Source: Hydrotalea sp.
GTDB lineage: Bacteria > Bacteroidota > Bacteroidia > Chitinophagales > Chitinophagaceae
Direction of reading: 5' to 3'
DNA: 64,000 bases
Assembly (NCBI GenBank): GCA_027364735.1
Contig: DAHXOT010000045.1
Coordinates: forward strand, 124,001 to 188,000
Shown here in pieces: positions 16,701-26,406 of the stretch. The position numbers were made by a program, and so were the translations under genes. The notes beneath the pieces are model-generated. The model had not been told where the DNA came from. It was given only the letters and a program-made list of their open reading frames with translations, and made no database searches. Positions within the stretch are counted from its first letter, which is position 1; every line of letters starts with the position of its first letter.

Positions 16701-18071
16701 TTATTGATTGGCTGCTGTGTATTTCCACCAATCGTCTAATATTTTGCATCCTTTATATTCTTTATCAATATATATGTAATAATTTGGTAAATGATCATTA
16801 AACCACTGTTCAAGTTTTAGTTGCTTTTTTTCTTCTAATGCACGTTGAGCTATTTTATTGTAATCTTCTTTTAAGTTTTCTCTATGCGGATTGGTTCTTG
16901 TTTTTAAATAAACTAAGCGTACAATTTTTTTCCCTCTTTCATCAACATAATATTGGGATTGTGAAACATTTCCTGCTTTTAAATCTTTTAGTAATGGCAC
17001 CATGTCTTTATCTAACATATCAATTGTAATGTAACTTGAGCCATCTCTATTTTGAATTTGGCCACCATTAAATTTACTATTTTCATCATCACTGTATTTA
17101 TTTACAGCTTCGTTGAAAGATATTTCTTTATTAATGATTTGTTTTCTAACAGAATCTAATTTTTGAATAGATAATTTTACTTCCTCTTCTGTTACGGGTG
17201 GTATTTTTAAAATATGTCTTACTACTGCATTATCGCCGGAACGACTAACCATTAATATGATATGATACCCGAATTTAGATTTAATAACCGGAGAAATTTG
17301 CCCTTCTTTTAAGCGGAAAGCTGTAGCCAAAAATGTAGGGTCTATTACACCTTTATCGTTTCTGTTAATTGTTAAAGTGCCACCTTGGCTCTCTGTGCCT
17401 TTATCATCAGAATATAGTTTTGCTAATTGTTCAAACTTTTTAGTTCCATTTTCAGCTTGGCGTTTATATTCATATAATTGTTGAATTACATAATCGTCCA
17501 CATCTTTATTCGCTTTTGGTTCGGAAGTTATTTGGCTTATTTCCAATTCACTTTCATAATATGGCAGATTATCTTTCGATATTTTATCGTAATATGTTTT
17601 TACTTCACTGGGTGTAATTTTTATATTCTCTACTATTTTAGCTCTCATTTTATCGGCTAAATCTCTTTCAACAAATACTTGCCTAAAATCTTCTTTTATT
17701 TGATAAATAGTTCTTCCGGCAATTTCTTCTAACACTTCTTTAGAGCCATATTCTCTAATAAATCCACGAATTTGATTGTCGAGTTTTGCATCAATATCAT
17801 CATCATTATGAGGAAGTGAATCTTTTTCGGCTTGCAATACCAAAGCTTTTTGAATTAATTGACCTTGTAAAAAAGAACATTCTGGGTCTGGTGGCAATTC
17901 TTGTCCTTGTCTTTTATAGTCAGATATGGCATTAACAATATCTGATCGAAGAATAATTTTATCACCAACTTGGCCAATAATTTTATCTGCAATTACTTTT
18001 TTTGTTTGCGCTGTTACAGAAAGTAAAAATCCGCTAACAACTAATATGCCTATTAACAACAATTTTTTCAT
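16701..18071 (-). CDS. SurA-like periplasmic peptidyl-prolyl isomerase/chaperone
   Basis: A 456-residue exported protein with a cleavable signal peptide (MKKLLLIGILVVSGFLLSVTAQ). After a SurA_N-like helical segment (about 25-165) come two parvulin (PpiC) domains, around residues 172-275 with GTESQGGTL and GYHIILM, and around 285-390 with NSKFNGGQI. This is the architecture of SurA, which escorts unfolded outer-membrane proteins across the periplasm to BamA, found at 42.2 kb here. It is a single gene after the infB operon, bounded by terminators at 18146 and 16673. SurA is the best match, but several paralogues occur in Bacteroidota. Confidence 0.88.
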   Translation of the reverse strand: MKKLLLIGILVVSGFLLSVTAQTKKVIADKIIGQVGDKIILRSDIVNAISDYKRQGQELPPDPECSFLQGQLIQKALVLQAEKDSLPHNDDDIDAKLDNQIRGFIREYGSKEVLEEIAGRTIYQIKEDFRQVFVERDLADKMRAKIVENIKITPSEVKTYYDKISKDNLPYYESELEISQITSEPKANKDVDDYVIQQLYEYKRQAENGTKKFEQLAKLYSDDKGTESQGGTLTINRNDKGVIDPTFLATAFRLKEGQISPVIKSKFGYHIILMVSRSGDNAVVRHILKIPPVTEEEVKLSIQKLDSVRKQIINKEISFNEAVNKYSDDENSKFNGGQIQNRDGSSYITIDMLDKDMVPLLKDLKAGNVSQSQYYVDERGKKIVRLVYLKTRTNPHRENLKEDYNKIAQRALEEKKQLKLEQWFNDHLPNYYIYIDKEYKGCKILDDWWKYTAANQ

Positions 18072-18145
18072 ATCACGAAAATGACTTCAAAATTAAAATT
18101 AAACCCATTGAAACTACTATATTGCTAAGCTTTTAACAAAAAATA

Positions 18146-18173
18146 AAAGTCTCAAGCTCATGCCTGAGACTTT
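18146..18173 (-). terminator. Intrinsic terminator after infB
   Basis: A 9-bp stem (AAAGTCTCA with TGAGACTTT) and 10-base loop lies 21 bases past the infB stop on the minus strand. The stem ends in three T with an A/T-rich tail, consistent with the end of the rimP-nusA-infB operon. Confidence 0.7.
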
Positions 18174-18194
18174 GCAGTTAATTGAATAGCTTAT

Positions 18195-21100
18195 TTATAA
18201 AGTTCTTTTTATTTCTTCTTCTTCGTATGCTACAATAGTATCGCCTGCTGTAATATCCGAAAAGTTTTTAATCGTTAATCCGCATTCCATATTGCTGGCA
18301 ACATCTTTCACATCATCCTTATAGCGTTTAAGACTTGCCAATTCTGCAAAAGCACCTTCTTGTCGTGGATATAGCAGAATACCATCTCTAAATAAACGAA
18401 TTTTTGCATCTCGTTTAATTTTTCCTTCTTGCACATAACATCCGGCAACTGTTGCTTTATCAAATTTAAATACCTCTTTTACTTCAACAGTAGCTACTTC
18501 TTTTTCTTCAACTTTAGGTTCAAGCATACCTTCCATGGCACTTTTTACTTCTTCAATGGCATTGTAAATAATAGAATACATTTTTATTTCTACGCCTTCA
18601 TTTTGTGCTAATTTATTTGCTTGAAGAGAAGGCCGAACGTTAAATCCTATTAAAATAGCATCGGAAGCTGTAGCCAATAATACATCACTTTCAGAAATTT
18701 GTCCAACTCCTTTGTGAACAACGTTTACAGCAATTTCGTTGTTGGATAGTTTTTGTAAAGAATCGCTTAATGCTTCAACCGATCCATCAACATCACCTTT
18801 AATAATGATATTTAATTCTTTAAAATTACCCAAAGCCAATCTACGTCCTATTTCATCTAATGTAATGTGCTTTCTGGCACGCAATCCTTGTTCTCGTAAT
18901 ATTTGAGCTCTTTTAGTAGCTATTTCTTTGGCTTCTGCTTCATCGTAATAAACTTTAAATTTTTCACCTGCCTGAGGAGCTCCATTTAAACCCAATATTA
19001 CAACCGGTGTTGATGGTGGAGCTTCTTGAACACGCATATTACGTTCATTAAACATGGCTTTAATTCTACCAAAATATTGCCCACTCACTAATAAATCGCC
19101 TTGCCTTAAAGTTCCATTTTGAACTAATATTGTTGCAACATAGCCTCTGCCTTTATCTAAAGAAGCTTCTATAATTGTTCCTGTTGCTTCTTTTTCGGCA
19201 TTGGCTTTTAGGTCTAGCATTTCTGCTTCTAATAATATTTTTTCTAATAGCTTATCAACGTTTAATCCTTTTTTAGCACTTAATTCTTGCGATTGAAATT
19301 TACCACCCCACTCTTCAACCAATAAATTCATTTGCGATAGTTGTTCGTAAATTTTTTGTGGATTGGCGCCATCTTTATCCATTTTATTTACGGCAAATAT
19401 CATTGGAACACCGGCAGCTTGTGCATGGCTTATAGCTTCTTTTGTTTGAGGCATTACGGCATCATCGGCTGCAACAACAATTACTGCAATATCGGTTACT
19501 TTAGCACCACGTGCACGCATGGCTGTAAATGCTTCATGCCCCGGGGTATCTAAAAATGTAATGTGTTTATTATTGGGAAGTGTTACTTCATAAGCACCAA
19601 TATGTTGGGTAATACCGCCTGCTTCTCCTGCTACAACATTGGCACTTCTTATATAATCTAATAAAGATGTTTTTCCATGATCTACGTGGCCCATAATTGT
19701 AACTATTGGCGATCGCGAATTTAAATTTTCTGAATTATCTATTTCGTTTTCTTCAAATTCAGCTTCAGCATCTTCTAAATTAATAAATTCAACTTCAAAA
19801 CCAAATTCGCCTGCTACCAATTCTATCACTTCGGCATCTAATCTCTGGTTAATAGATACCATAATACCCAAGCTCATACATTTACTAATGATATCGGTAA
19901 AATTAGCATTCATTAAATTGGCTAATTCGCTAACGGTAACAAACTCTGTAACTTGTAATTTATTATCTTCTTGTGTTTCGCCCATGGCTTCTGCCATTTC
20001 TTGTCTTTTCTCGCGGCGATATTTAGCTTTTTGGCTTTTACCTCTTCCACTTGCACCGGCTAATTTGGCTTGTGTTTCGCGTATTTTTTCTTGTATTTCT
20101 TTTGCATCAATTTCCTTTTCCTCGTGGCGATGAGGATGATGGTGAGGTTGTTGTACACTTCTATTGTTTCCTTTATTTCTGTTATCTCTATTGCCACCAC
20201 CTTGTTGCTGATTATTTCCTTGGTTTCTGTTAAATCCGCCACCGCCGGTTGCAGGTCCATGTTGTTGACCACCTCTGTTATCTCTGTTAAAATTAGTTCC
20301 TCCATGAGGTTGTTGAGGTCTATTATTGCCGGGATGTTGTTGTTGGCCGCCTTGGGTTCTATTAAATCCGCCACCGCCTTGTTGTGGTGGATTACCGCCA
20401 CCTTTATTTATTGGAATTCTTTTACGTTTTCTATCAATATCTCGTGGAGTTGGTTTGGGTCTTGTATCGCTGTCAATTGGTAATGCAATTTTTCCTAAAA
20501 TTTTTGGGCCGGTTATTTTTTCTACTTCAATATTCTCAATCGCCGGAGGTGTAATTGCAGATTCGGGTGTAGAAATTGGAGTTTCTACTTGATTTTTTTC
20601 TTCTAATTTTTCTTCAGGTATAATTATTTCTTTTTCTTGATTTTTAGGTTCTTCATTAATTTGTATAGGCTCAATATTTTTTTCTTCGATGGGTTCCTCC
20701 GCAGAAGTAGGAATATCTTTTTTCTTAATTATTTTTTTTGGTCTGGTAGAAGAGTCAATACTGCTTAAATCTATTTTATCTACTATTTTGGGTCCTTCAA
20801 TTTCGGGAGCATCAATTTTTATTACTTCCTTTATTGCTTCTACTATTTCTTCGGGGTGATTAATTTTTTCAACAACAATAGGAGGAGGGGGAATGATAAC
20901 AGGTTCTACAATAATTTCTTTTTCGGGTTTGGGTTCTTCTTTAATTACGGTAATAACTTTTTTTTCTTCTCTTTTAAAGCTAATATCTTCCTCGTCTTTT
21001 TTCTTTTTTTCAGCACTTGCGCCTCTTGGAATTTCTACTAAATCGGCTTTATTTTTGGCTGCTTTATCACTTTGAAATTCTGCTTGTAAAGCATAGTACA

Positions 21101-21239
21101 TATCTTCTGTAAGCTTTGCTGTGGGCTTAAGATCATCTTTACTAAAACCTTTTTTAGAAAGAAATTCAATAAGGGTATCTTGCCCTATATTAAATTCTTT
21201 GGCTGCTGCTAACAGTCTGGGTAATTTGAGTTCTGACAT
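18195..21239 (-). CDS. infB: Translation initiation factor IF-2
   Basis: A 1014-residue GTPase that brings initiator tRNA to the ribosome. The order is: IF2_N domain (residues 1-60, [18 protein letters not shown]), a long low-complexity linker of about 350 residues rich in Glu, Pro, Lys and then Gly, Asn and Gln, a second IF2_N-like module near 430-490, the G domain from about 510 ([26 protein letters not shown]), domain II, and the C-terminal fMet-tRNA binding domains. All G motifs are intact. It is the last gene of rimP-nusA-infB. The Gly/Asn/Gln-rich linker is unusually repetitive. Confidence 0.97.
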   Translation of the reverse strand: MSELKLPRLLAAAKEFNIGQDTLIEFLSKKGFSKDDLKPTAKLTEDMYYALQAEFQSDKAAKNKADLVEIPRGASAEKKKKDEEDISFKREEKKVITVIKEEPKPEKEIIVEPVIIPPPPIVVEKINHPEEIVEAIKEVIKIDAPEIEGPKIVDKIDLSSIDSSTRPKKIIKKKDIPTSAEEPIEEKNIEPIQINEEPKNQEKEIIIPEEKLEEKNQVETPISTPESAITPPAIENIEVEKITGPKILGKIALPIDSDTRPKPTPRDIDRKRKRIPINKGGGNPPQQGGGGFNRTQGGQQQHPGNNRPQQPHGGTNFNRDNRGGQQHGPATGGGGFNRNQGNNQQQGGGNRDNRNKGNNRSVQQPHHHPHRHEEKEIDAKEIQEKIRETQAKLAGASGRGKSQKAKYRREKRQEMAEAMGETQEDNKLQVTEFVTVSELANLMNANFTDIISKCMSLGIMVSINQRLDAEVIELVAGEFGFEVEFINLEDAEAEFEENEIDNSENLNSRSPIVTIMGHVDHGKTSLLDYIRSANVVAGEAGGITQHIGAYEVTLPNNKHITFLDTPGHEAFTAMRARGAKVTDIAVIVVAADDAVMPQTKEAISHAQAAGVPMIFAVNKMDKDGANPQKIYEQLSQMNLLVEEWGGKFQSQELSAKKGLNVDKLLEKILLEAEMLDLKANAEKEATGTIIEASLDKGRGYVATILVQNGTLRQGDLLVSGQYFGRIKAMFNERNMRVQEAPPSTPVVILGLNGAPQAGEKFKVYYDEAEAKEIATKRAQILREQGLRARKHITLDEIGRRLALGNFKELNIIIKGDVDGSVEALSDSLQKLSNNEIAVNVVHKGVGQISESDVLLATASDAILIGFNVRPSLQANKLAQNEGVEIKMYSIIYNAIEEVKSAMEGMLEPKVEEKEVATVEVKEVFKFDKATVAGCYVQEGKIKRDAKIRLFRDGILLYPRQEGAFAELASLKRYKDDVKDVASNMECGLTIKNFSDITAGDTIVAYEEEEIKRTL

Positions 21240-21309
21240 TCAGTTTTTTTTTGTCCAATCGTTTATGAAATATTCTAAACGAAAAAATTATATTAATGAG
21301 ACCATATTC

Positions 21310-21350
21310 AGTAATACAATGTTGCATTTGATTGTTTAATATGTATTACT
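21310..21350 (-). other. Inverted repeat in the nusA-infB intergenic region
   Basis: AGTAATACA at 21310-21318 pairs with TGTATTACT at 21342-21350 (9 bp, 23-base loop) in the 126-base gap between nusA and infB. No T-tract follows on the minus strand, so it looks like an RNA structure (processing or translational control) and not a terminator. Confidence 0.3.
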
Positions 21351-21365
21351 AAACGTGGTTTTACG

Positions 21366-22613
21366 TTATTCTTTATCAAACTCTTCTTGTAAGATTTTTC
21401 TTACATCGGCAATGGTTTCTTTTTCTAAATCTGTTCTTCTTTCTAATTCTTCAGGTGTTAAGTTTAATACGCTTCTGGCAGTATCGCAACCAACGCGTTT
21501 AAACTCATCAATAATCCATGTTTCAATTTCATCGCTAAATTCATCTAAATCAATATCGTATTCATCATTTTGTTCTTCATCTTCACGGAACACATCAATT
21601 TCAAATCCGGTTAATTCGCAAGCCAACTTAATATTTACACCACGGCGGCCAATTGCCAATGAAACCTGATCGGCTTTTAAATATACATCGGCTTGTTTTT
21701 TATCTTGATCTAAGTTCATGTAACTAATTTTAGCCGGAGTTAATGAACGTTGAATTAGTAATTGAGTATTGTTGGTGAAGTTAATTACATCAATATTTTC
21801 GTTTTTTAATTCACGTACAATTCCGTGAATACGGCTGCCTTTCATTCCTACGCAAGCACCTACAGGATCAATTCTATCATCGTACGATTCAACAGCAACT
21901 TTGGCTCTTTCTCCGGGATCGCGAACAATTTTTTTAATGGCAATTAACCCATCAAAAATTTCGGGAACTTCTATTTCTAATAATTTGGCAAGAAATAATG
22001 GACTTGTTCTGGAAAGTATAATTACAGGCGAATTATTTTTCATATCAACACGGGCAACAACTGCACGGGTATTTTCGCCTTTTTTAAAATAATCTTGTGG
22101 AATTTGTTCCGATTTAGGAAGAATTAATTCGTTACCTTCTTCATCTAATAATAACACTTCTTTTTTCCATACCTGATATACTTCTGCAGAAATAATTTCT
22201 CCAATTCTATCGCCATATTTTTTTACTAAAACATTTTTCTTTAAATCGCTAATACGGCTGGCTAATGTTTGTTTGGCGGCTAAAATAGCGCGGCGACCAA
22301 AATCTAACATATCTACCTCTTCGTATAATTCTTCGCCTACTTCAAAATCGGGTTCAATTTTAACGGCTTCACTATATGCAACTTCTGCTAAAGGGTTTGC
22401 CACTTCGCCATCTTCTACAATCATTCTTCTTCTAATAATTTCCAAATCTCCTTTTTCGGCATTTACAATAACATCAAAATTTTCATCACTGCCATATTTT
22501 TTACGAAGTAAAGTTTTAAATACATCTTCTACCACTTTCATCATCGTTGGACGATCTAAGTTTTCAGCATCTTTAAAGTCTTGAAATGCATCTATTAAAT
22601 TGATACTTGCCAT
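21366..22613 (-). CDS. nusA: Transcription termination/antitermination factor NusA
   Basis: A 415-residue RNA-binding factor that associates with RNA polymerase. The N-terminal domain (about 1-125) is followed by S1 (about 130-200), and two KH domains with GMKGSRIHGIVRELKNENIDV near 255 and AIGRRGVNIKLACELTG near 325. The C-terminus is an acidic, helix-hairpin-helix-like extension. Layout and length are those of Bacteroidota NusA. It lies 59 bases after rimP and 126 bases before infB, the order kept in most bacteria. Confidence 0.96.
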   Translation of the reverse strand: MASINLIDAFQDFKDAENLDRPTMMKVVEDVFKTLLRKKYGSDENFDVIVNAEKGDLEIIRRRMIVEDGEVANPLAEVAYSEAVKIEPDFEVGEELYEEVDMLDFGRRAILAAKQTLASRISDLKKNVLVKKYGDRIGEIISAEVYQVWKKEVLLLDEEGNELILPKSEQIPQDYFKKGENTRAVVARVDMKNNSPVIILSRTSPLFLAKLLEIEVPEIFDGLIAIKKIVRDPGERAKVAVESYDDRIDPVGACVGMKGSRIHGIVRELKNENIDVINFTNNTQLLIQRSLTPAKISYMNLDQDKKQADVYLKADQVSLAIGRRGVNIKLACELTGFEIDVFREDEEQNDEYDIDLDEFSDEIETWIIDEFKRVGCDTARSVLNLTPEELERRTDLEKETIADVRKILQEEFDKE

Positions 22614-22672
22614 AATATTTACTATTTACAAAGTACGAAGTTCAGTTTGGTGTGCTGTTGCTTCGTTATTTT

Positions 22673-23149
22673 CTAAAATTTAATTTGAACGGTTGTTGTT
22701 TTTATGTTTGAAAATGGAATTACTAATTGTTGTGTAATAGCCTTTTTACCTTTTCCTATTGTTTGTTCAATAATAATATCTTCGGCAGTTACTTCAAGTA
22801 GTTTTCCTTCTTTTTTTTCTCCATTAATAAAAACCACTTCTACCAGTTGGCCTTTATTTTTAAGATATTGCCTATGTTGTTGCAAGGGGTTATCTAAGCC
22901 GGGCGATGATACTTCTAAACTAAATTCGCCCGATGGATACCAACCTTTTTCCTCAATAAGCTTGTATAACTTACGATTAAATGCTACACACTTTTCAATG
23001 GGTAATCCATTATCGCCATCAATAAATACTTTAATGTTATTGGTTGGTTTAATACGAATGTTAATGCAAAAAAATGCCGGATCGCTTGCTAACATGGTAT
23101 TTACCAACTGTTCTATTTGTTGTATTTGAATATCTGTTGTCATAACCAT
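22673..23149 (-). CDS. rimP: Ribosome maturation factor RimP
   Basis: A 158-residue protein needed for maturation of the 30S subunit. The N-terminal alpha/beta domain contains IKVFIDGDNGLPIEKCVAF and LEVSSPGLDNPL, the RimP signature, and the C-terminal SH3-like domain follows from about residue 90. The ATG at 23149 or the one two codons later is the start; the longer frame begins inside a hairpin and is unlikely. It heads the rimP-nusA-infB operon, with a consensus promoter and a terminator-like hairpin in the leader. Confidence 0.93.
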   Translation of the reverse strand: MVMTTDIQIQQIEQLVNTMLASDPAFFCINIRIKPTNNIKVFIDGDNGLPIEKCVAFNRKLYKLIEEKGWYPSGEFSLEVSSPGLDNPLQQHRQYLKNKGQLVEVVFINGEKKEGKLLEVTAEDIIIEQTIGKGKKAITQQLVIPFSNIKTTTVQIKF

Positions 23150-23156
23150 AAAACAG

Positions 23157-23179
23157 AAGGGAACGATCATCGTTCCCTT
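23157..23179 (-). promoter_or_regulatory. Terminator-like leader hairpin before rimP (candidate attenuator)
   Basis: A near-perfect palindrome, stem AAGGGAACGAT with its complement around a single C, followed on the minus strand by a CTGTTTT tail that runs into the start codon. It lies downstream of the predicted transcription start and no same-strand gene precedes it, so it belongs to the operon's own leader RNA. Confidence 0.65.
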
Positions 23180-23199
23180 CTTAAATTCTTTTTCCGATG

Positions 23200-23232
23200 C
23201 AAATGTAATGCAATGGTTGCTAAAGTTCCAAA
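23200..23232 (-). promoter_or_regulatory. Promoter of the rimP-nusA-infB operon
   Basis: On the minus strand TTTG (23232-23229), 21 bases, then TACATTTG (23207-23200) agree with the Bacteroidetes consensus. Transcription would start near 23196, giving a leader of about 47 bases that contains the hairpin. Confidence 0.75.
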
Positions 23233-23285
23233 TTCTGTTTCAATAAAGATTTGATAAAAGGTAAAATGAAAAAAAATATTGCTTA

Positions 23286-23293
23286 TAAATTTG
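23286..23293 (+). promoter_or_regulatory. -7 box of the DUF4834-like gene, directly before its start codon
   Basis: TAAATTTG is an exact TAnnTTTG match and ends four bases before the ATG at 23298, which predicts a leaderless mRNA. No good -33 element is seen. Confidence 0.55.
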
Positions 23294-23297
23294 CAGT

Positions 23298-23534
23298 ATG
23301 ATTAAATTAATTATTTGGGGAATAGTTATATATCTCGTTTATAAGTTTGTATTTGAATTGGTTGTTCCTGTTAGTAAAGCTACATCGCAAATGAAAGATA
23401 CATTGCAACAAATGCAACAGCAACAGCATAGCTACCAACAACAACAGCAACAACCACCCACTGCTGCTACTACAACTAAGCCAACAACTTCTTCAGCAAA
23501 AGATGATTATATTGATTTTGAAGAAGTGAAATAA
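23298..23534 (+). CDS. Small membrane-anchored protein, DUF4834-like
   Basis: A 78-residue protein with one N-terminal membrane helix (residues 3-22), a short amphipathic stretch, then a Gln-rich run encoded by repeated CAA/CAG codons, a Thr/Ala/Pro linker, and the acidic C-terminal end DDYIDFEEVK. The layout of N-terminal helix, low-complexity middle and conserved acidic tail resembles DUF4834 of Bacteroidota, whose function is unknown. Divergent from rimP with a promoter of its own. The family name is a moderate-confidence guess. Confidence 0.6.
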   Translation: MIKLIIWGIVIYLVYKFVFELVVPVSKATSQMKDTLQQMQQQQHSYQQQQQQPPTAATTTKPTTSSAKDDYIDFEEVK

Positions 23535-23536
23535 TG

Positions 23537-24151
23537 CTACAGTTGCAAGTGTAATAAACTTATGTTTGGTTTAAGGTGTATGGTTTGTAAGCCTACTATT
23601 TTTGCACCTTCAACATTTTGTAGTGTATCGTCAATAAATAATGTTTCTGCCGCATTTAATTTTTGCTCTTGTAAAACATATTTAAACGATTCGGGATAGG
23701 GTTTTCTTAATCCAATAATATGCGAGTAATATGCTTTTGTGAATAGGTCGTTAAAATTGCTATTGCCAAAATCTTCTTCATATAATTTTATAAAAGCATC
23801 GAAATGAATTTGGTTGGTATTAGAGAAAAGAAAAATTTTGTAATGAGATTTTATACTTTTCAACCATTCTATTTTATCTGCCGAAAATCTTCCCAGCAAA
23901 GCATTCCAAGCTGTTTTTATTTCGTTATCCGATAAGTTTGATTGGGTTTCTTTTCTAAATGCTGTATAAAATTCTGCTTCAGTTATTTTACCTGTTTCTA
24001 ATTGTTCAAAAATATCGGAAGCATGGTGCTGTGTAAATAATGTATGAAAATTAGTAATACCTAAATTTTCAAATGCTTTTTGTGTAAGATGATAATGAAT
24101 ATCTATAAATACTCCTCCTAAATCGAAAATAATATTTTTAATAGGTTGCAT
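23537..24151 (-). CDS. HAD-superfamily phosphatase (subfamily IA)
   Basis: A 204-residue hydrolase. Motif I is IIFDLGGVFIDI with a Gly-Gly in place of the second catalytic Asp's usual DxD form, as in the sugar-phosphatase/epoxide-hydrolase type HAD-IA group; motif II is LFSNTNQ, motif III has the Lys in GLRKPYPESF, and motif IV is LFIDDTLQN. A helical cap lies between motifs I and II. I start at the ATG at 24151; an upstream TTG two codons earlier is less likely. The substrate is unknown. It converges on the DUF4834-like gene with a two-base gap. Confidence 0.87.
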   Translation of the reverse strand: MQPIKNIIFDLGGVFIDIHYHLTQKAFENLGITNFHTLFTQHHASDIFEQLETGKITEAEFYTAFRKETQSNLSDNEIKTAWNALLGRFSADKIEWLKSIKSHYKIFLFSNTNQIHFDAFIKLYEEDFGNSNFNDLFTKAYYSHIIGLRKPYPESFKYVLQEQKLNAAETLFIDDTLQNVEGAKIVGLQTIHLKPNISLLHLQL

Positions 24152-24240
24152 GTACAATGTTATTTAATTTCAATGCAATAAAACTACAAGAAAGTTATTT
24201 AAGTTTTTGATTACTTTATTTCAAGTCAATAGTAGTAAGA

Positions 24241-26406
24241 ATGAAAAGCAATACTAATTTATGGGGTATAATTATTTGCGTATTTATTTTTTATTCTTGT
24301 AATACCAACAATATAAAATATACAAGTTGGATGGTGTATGGCGGTAATAAAGAGAATAATCATTACTCATCATTGCAGCAAGTAGATACCAATAATATTG
24401 CTCAATTAAAAGTTGCATGGCAATATCATACCGGCGATGCAGATACTATGACACAAATTCAAGTAAATCCAATTATTATAAATGGTGTGTTGTATGGGGT
24501 ATCGCCTAAATTAAAGTTATTTGCTGTAGATGCTGCATCGGGAAAACAACTATGGGTTTTTAATCCGGTAAACGATGCTTCGAACGATGTAAAAGGATTT
24601 GGCTATTTTTTATTAAATGTTTGCAGAGGTGTTACCTATTATGCCAATGGCGAAAATGATAAAAGAATTTTTTATGCAGCAGGTTCAAAACTTTTTTGTG
24701 TTAATGCCTCATCCGGTAAACCTATTGTATCTTTTGGAAATAAAGGCAATATTGATTTACATACCAATCTGGGAACAACAGCAGACAATTTATATGTAGC
24801 TTCAACAACGCCGGGAATAATTTATAAAAATCTAATAATTATTGGTACACGCGTAGCCGAAGAAATGCCTGCAGCTCCGGGTCATATTAGAGCCTATGAT
24901 GTACATTCCGGAAAACTAAAATGGATATTTCATACCATTCCGCAACCCGGAGAGGAAGGATTTAACACCTGGGAAAATAAAGAAGCTTATTTGCATGTTG
25001 GCGGCGCAAACGCATGGTCGGGATTTAGTTTAGATGAAAAAAACGGAATTCTATTTGCACCTACAGGTTCGGCAGTATACGATTTTTATGGCGGTAAAAG
25101 ACTCGGAGAAAATTTATATGCCAATTGTTTATTGGCATTAGATGCGGCAACCGGAAAAAAAATATGGCATTACCAAACTGTGCATCACGATTTGTGGGAT
25201 AGAGATTTACCTGGCCCGCCCGCTTTAACTACCATTATAAAAGATGGTAAAAAAATAGATGTTGTTGCACAAACTACTAAAAGTGGTTTTATTTTTCTTT
25301 TTGAAAGAAAATCGGGTAAACCAATATATCCTATAATTGAAAAAAAAGTACCTCAATTATCGGATTTAGTAGGAGAAAAGCCCAATGCAACACAGCCTTT
25401 TCCATCATTGCCACTTCCTTTTGTACGGCAAACTTTAAACGAAAAAGATCTCAATTATTTAGTAGCCGATTCTTCCTATCAGTACATCAAAAAAAGATTA
25501 TCTGCTTATAATGCAGGATCTATGTTTAATCCTCCTTCAAAAAAAGGAACAATCATTTTTCCCGGCTTTGATGGTGGTGCAGAATGGGGCGGGCCTGCAG
25601 TTGACCCTAAAACCGGAATTATGTATGTAAATGCCAGCGAAATGCCATGGGTACTTACTATGGTAAATGTTGCCAATAAAATAAAAGTAAATGAAACAAA
25701 TGTTGATGCAGGAAAGCGTTTGTATACAAATACTTGTATGTCTTGTCATGGTACCGAAAGGCAAGGAAGTGGCAATAATCCTTCTTTAATCAATAGTCAA
25801 AAAAAATATTCCGAAGAGCAATTTGTACAATTACTTAATTCGGGCAGACGAATGATGCCAGCTTTTAAGCAGTTAACCGAATCGGAAAAAACAGCATTGG
25901 CTTCTTTTGTTTTAAGTATAAAAGCAACTCAATTAAAAAAATTTATAGCACCATTAAAAATAGAAGATGAATGGAATAAAATGCCGTATAGAGCTACAGG
26001 GTATAATAAGTTTTTAACAAAAGAAGGATATCCTGCTGTTGCACCTCCATGGGGAACTTTAAATGCCATTGATTTACAAACCGGATTAATTGTTTGGAAA
26101 GATACGTTAGGCGATTATCCGGAATGGAAAGCCAAAGGCATACATACCGGAACAGAAAATTATGGCGGACCAGCTATAACAGCCGGGGGTTTAATTTTTA
26201 TTGCGGCTACCAGCGATTCGAAGTTTAGAGCTTTTAATAAACGAACGGGAAAATTATTATGGGAATTTAATTTACCTGCCTGCGGATTTGCAACACCTGC
26301 CATATATGAAGTTAATGGCAAAGAATATATAGTTATAGCTTGTGGCGGTGGTAAATTAAAAAAACATTCGGGCGATACTTATATGGCATTTAGCTTAGAA
26401 AATTAG
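24241..26406 (+). CDS. PQQ-dependent dehydrogenase with inserted cytochrome c domain, lipoprotein
   Basis: A 721-residue exported quinoprotein of the eight-bladed propeller family (glucose or alcohol dehydrogenase type). Cys20 in YSCN acts as lipobox cysteine, so the protein is lipid-anchored in the periplasm. Tryptophan-docking type propeller repeats start with WMVYGGNKENNHYSSL. A cytochrome c domain is inserted around residues 480-565 with heme motif CMSCH at 499-503 and a distal Met likely in MMPAF; the propeller then resumes. Electrons from substrate would go from PQQ to heme and then to the respiratory chain. Substrate unknown; no PQQ synthesis genes are in the window. Confidence 0.9.
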   Translation: MKSNTNLWGIIICVFIFYSCNTNNIKYTSWMVYGGNKENNHYSSLQQVDTNNIAQLKVAWQYHTGDADTMTQIQVNPIIINGVLYGVSPKLKLFAVDAASGKQLWVFNPVNDASNDVKGFGYFLLNVCRGVTYYANGENDKRIFYAAGSKLFCVNASSGKPIVSFGNKGNIDLHTNLGTTADNLYVASTTPGIIYKNLIIIGTRVAEEMPAAPGHIRAYDVHSGKLKWIFHTIPQPGEEGFNTWENKEAYLHVGGANAWSGFSLDEKNGILFAPTGSAVYDFYGGKRLGENLYANCLLALDAATGKKIWHYQTVHHDLWDRDLPGPPALTTIIKDGKKIDVVAQTTKSGFIFLFERKSGKPIYPIIEKKVPQLSDLVGEKPNATQPFPSLPLPFVRQTLNEKDLNYLVADSSYQYIKKRLSAYNAGSMFNPPSKKGTIIFPGFDGGAEWGGPAVDPKTGIMYVNASEMPWVLTMVNVANKIKVNETNVDAGKRLYTNTCMSCHGTERQGSGNNPSLINSQKKYSEEQFVQLLNSGRRMMPAFKQLTESEKTALASFVLSIKATQLKKFIAPLKIEDEWNKMPYRATGYNKFLTKEGYPAVAPPWGTLNAIDLQTGLIVWKDTLGDYPEWKAKGIHTGTENYGGPAITAGGLIFIAATSDSKFRAFNKRTGKLLWEFNLPACGFATPAIYEVNGKEYIVIACGGGKLKKHSGDTYMAFSLEN

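Noticed and set aside
20060-20592. Several long frames antisense or out of frame within infB
   Set aside because: They fall in the repetitive Gly/Asn/Gln linker of IF-2, where biased codons keep other frames open.
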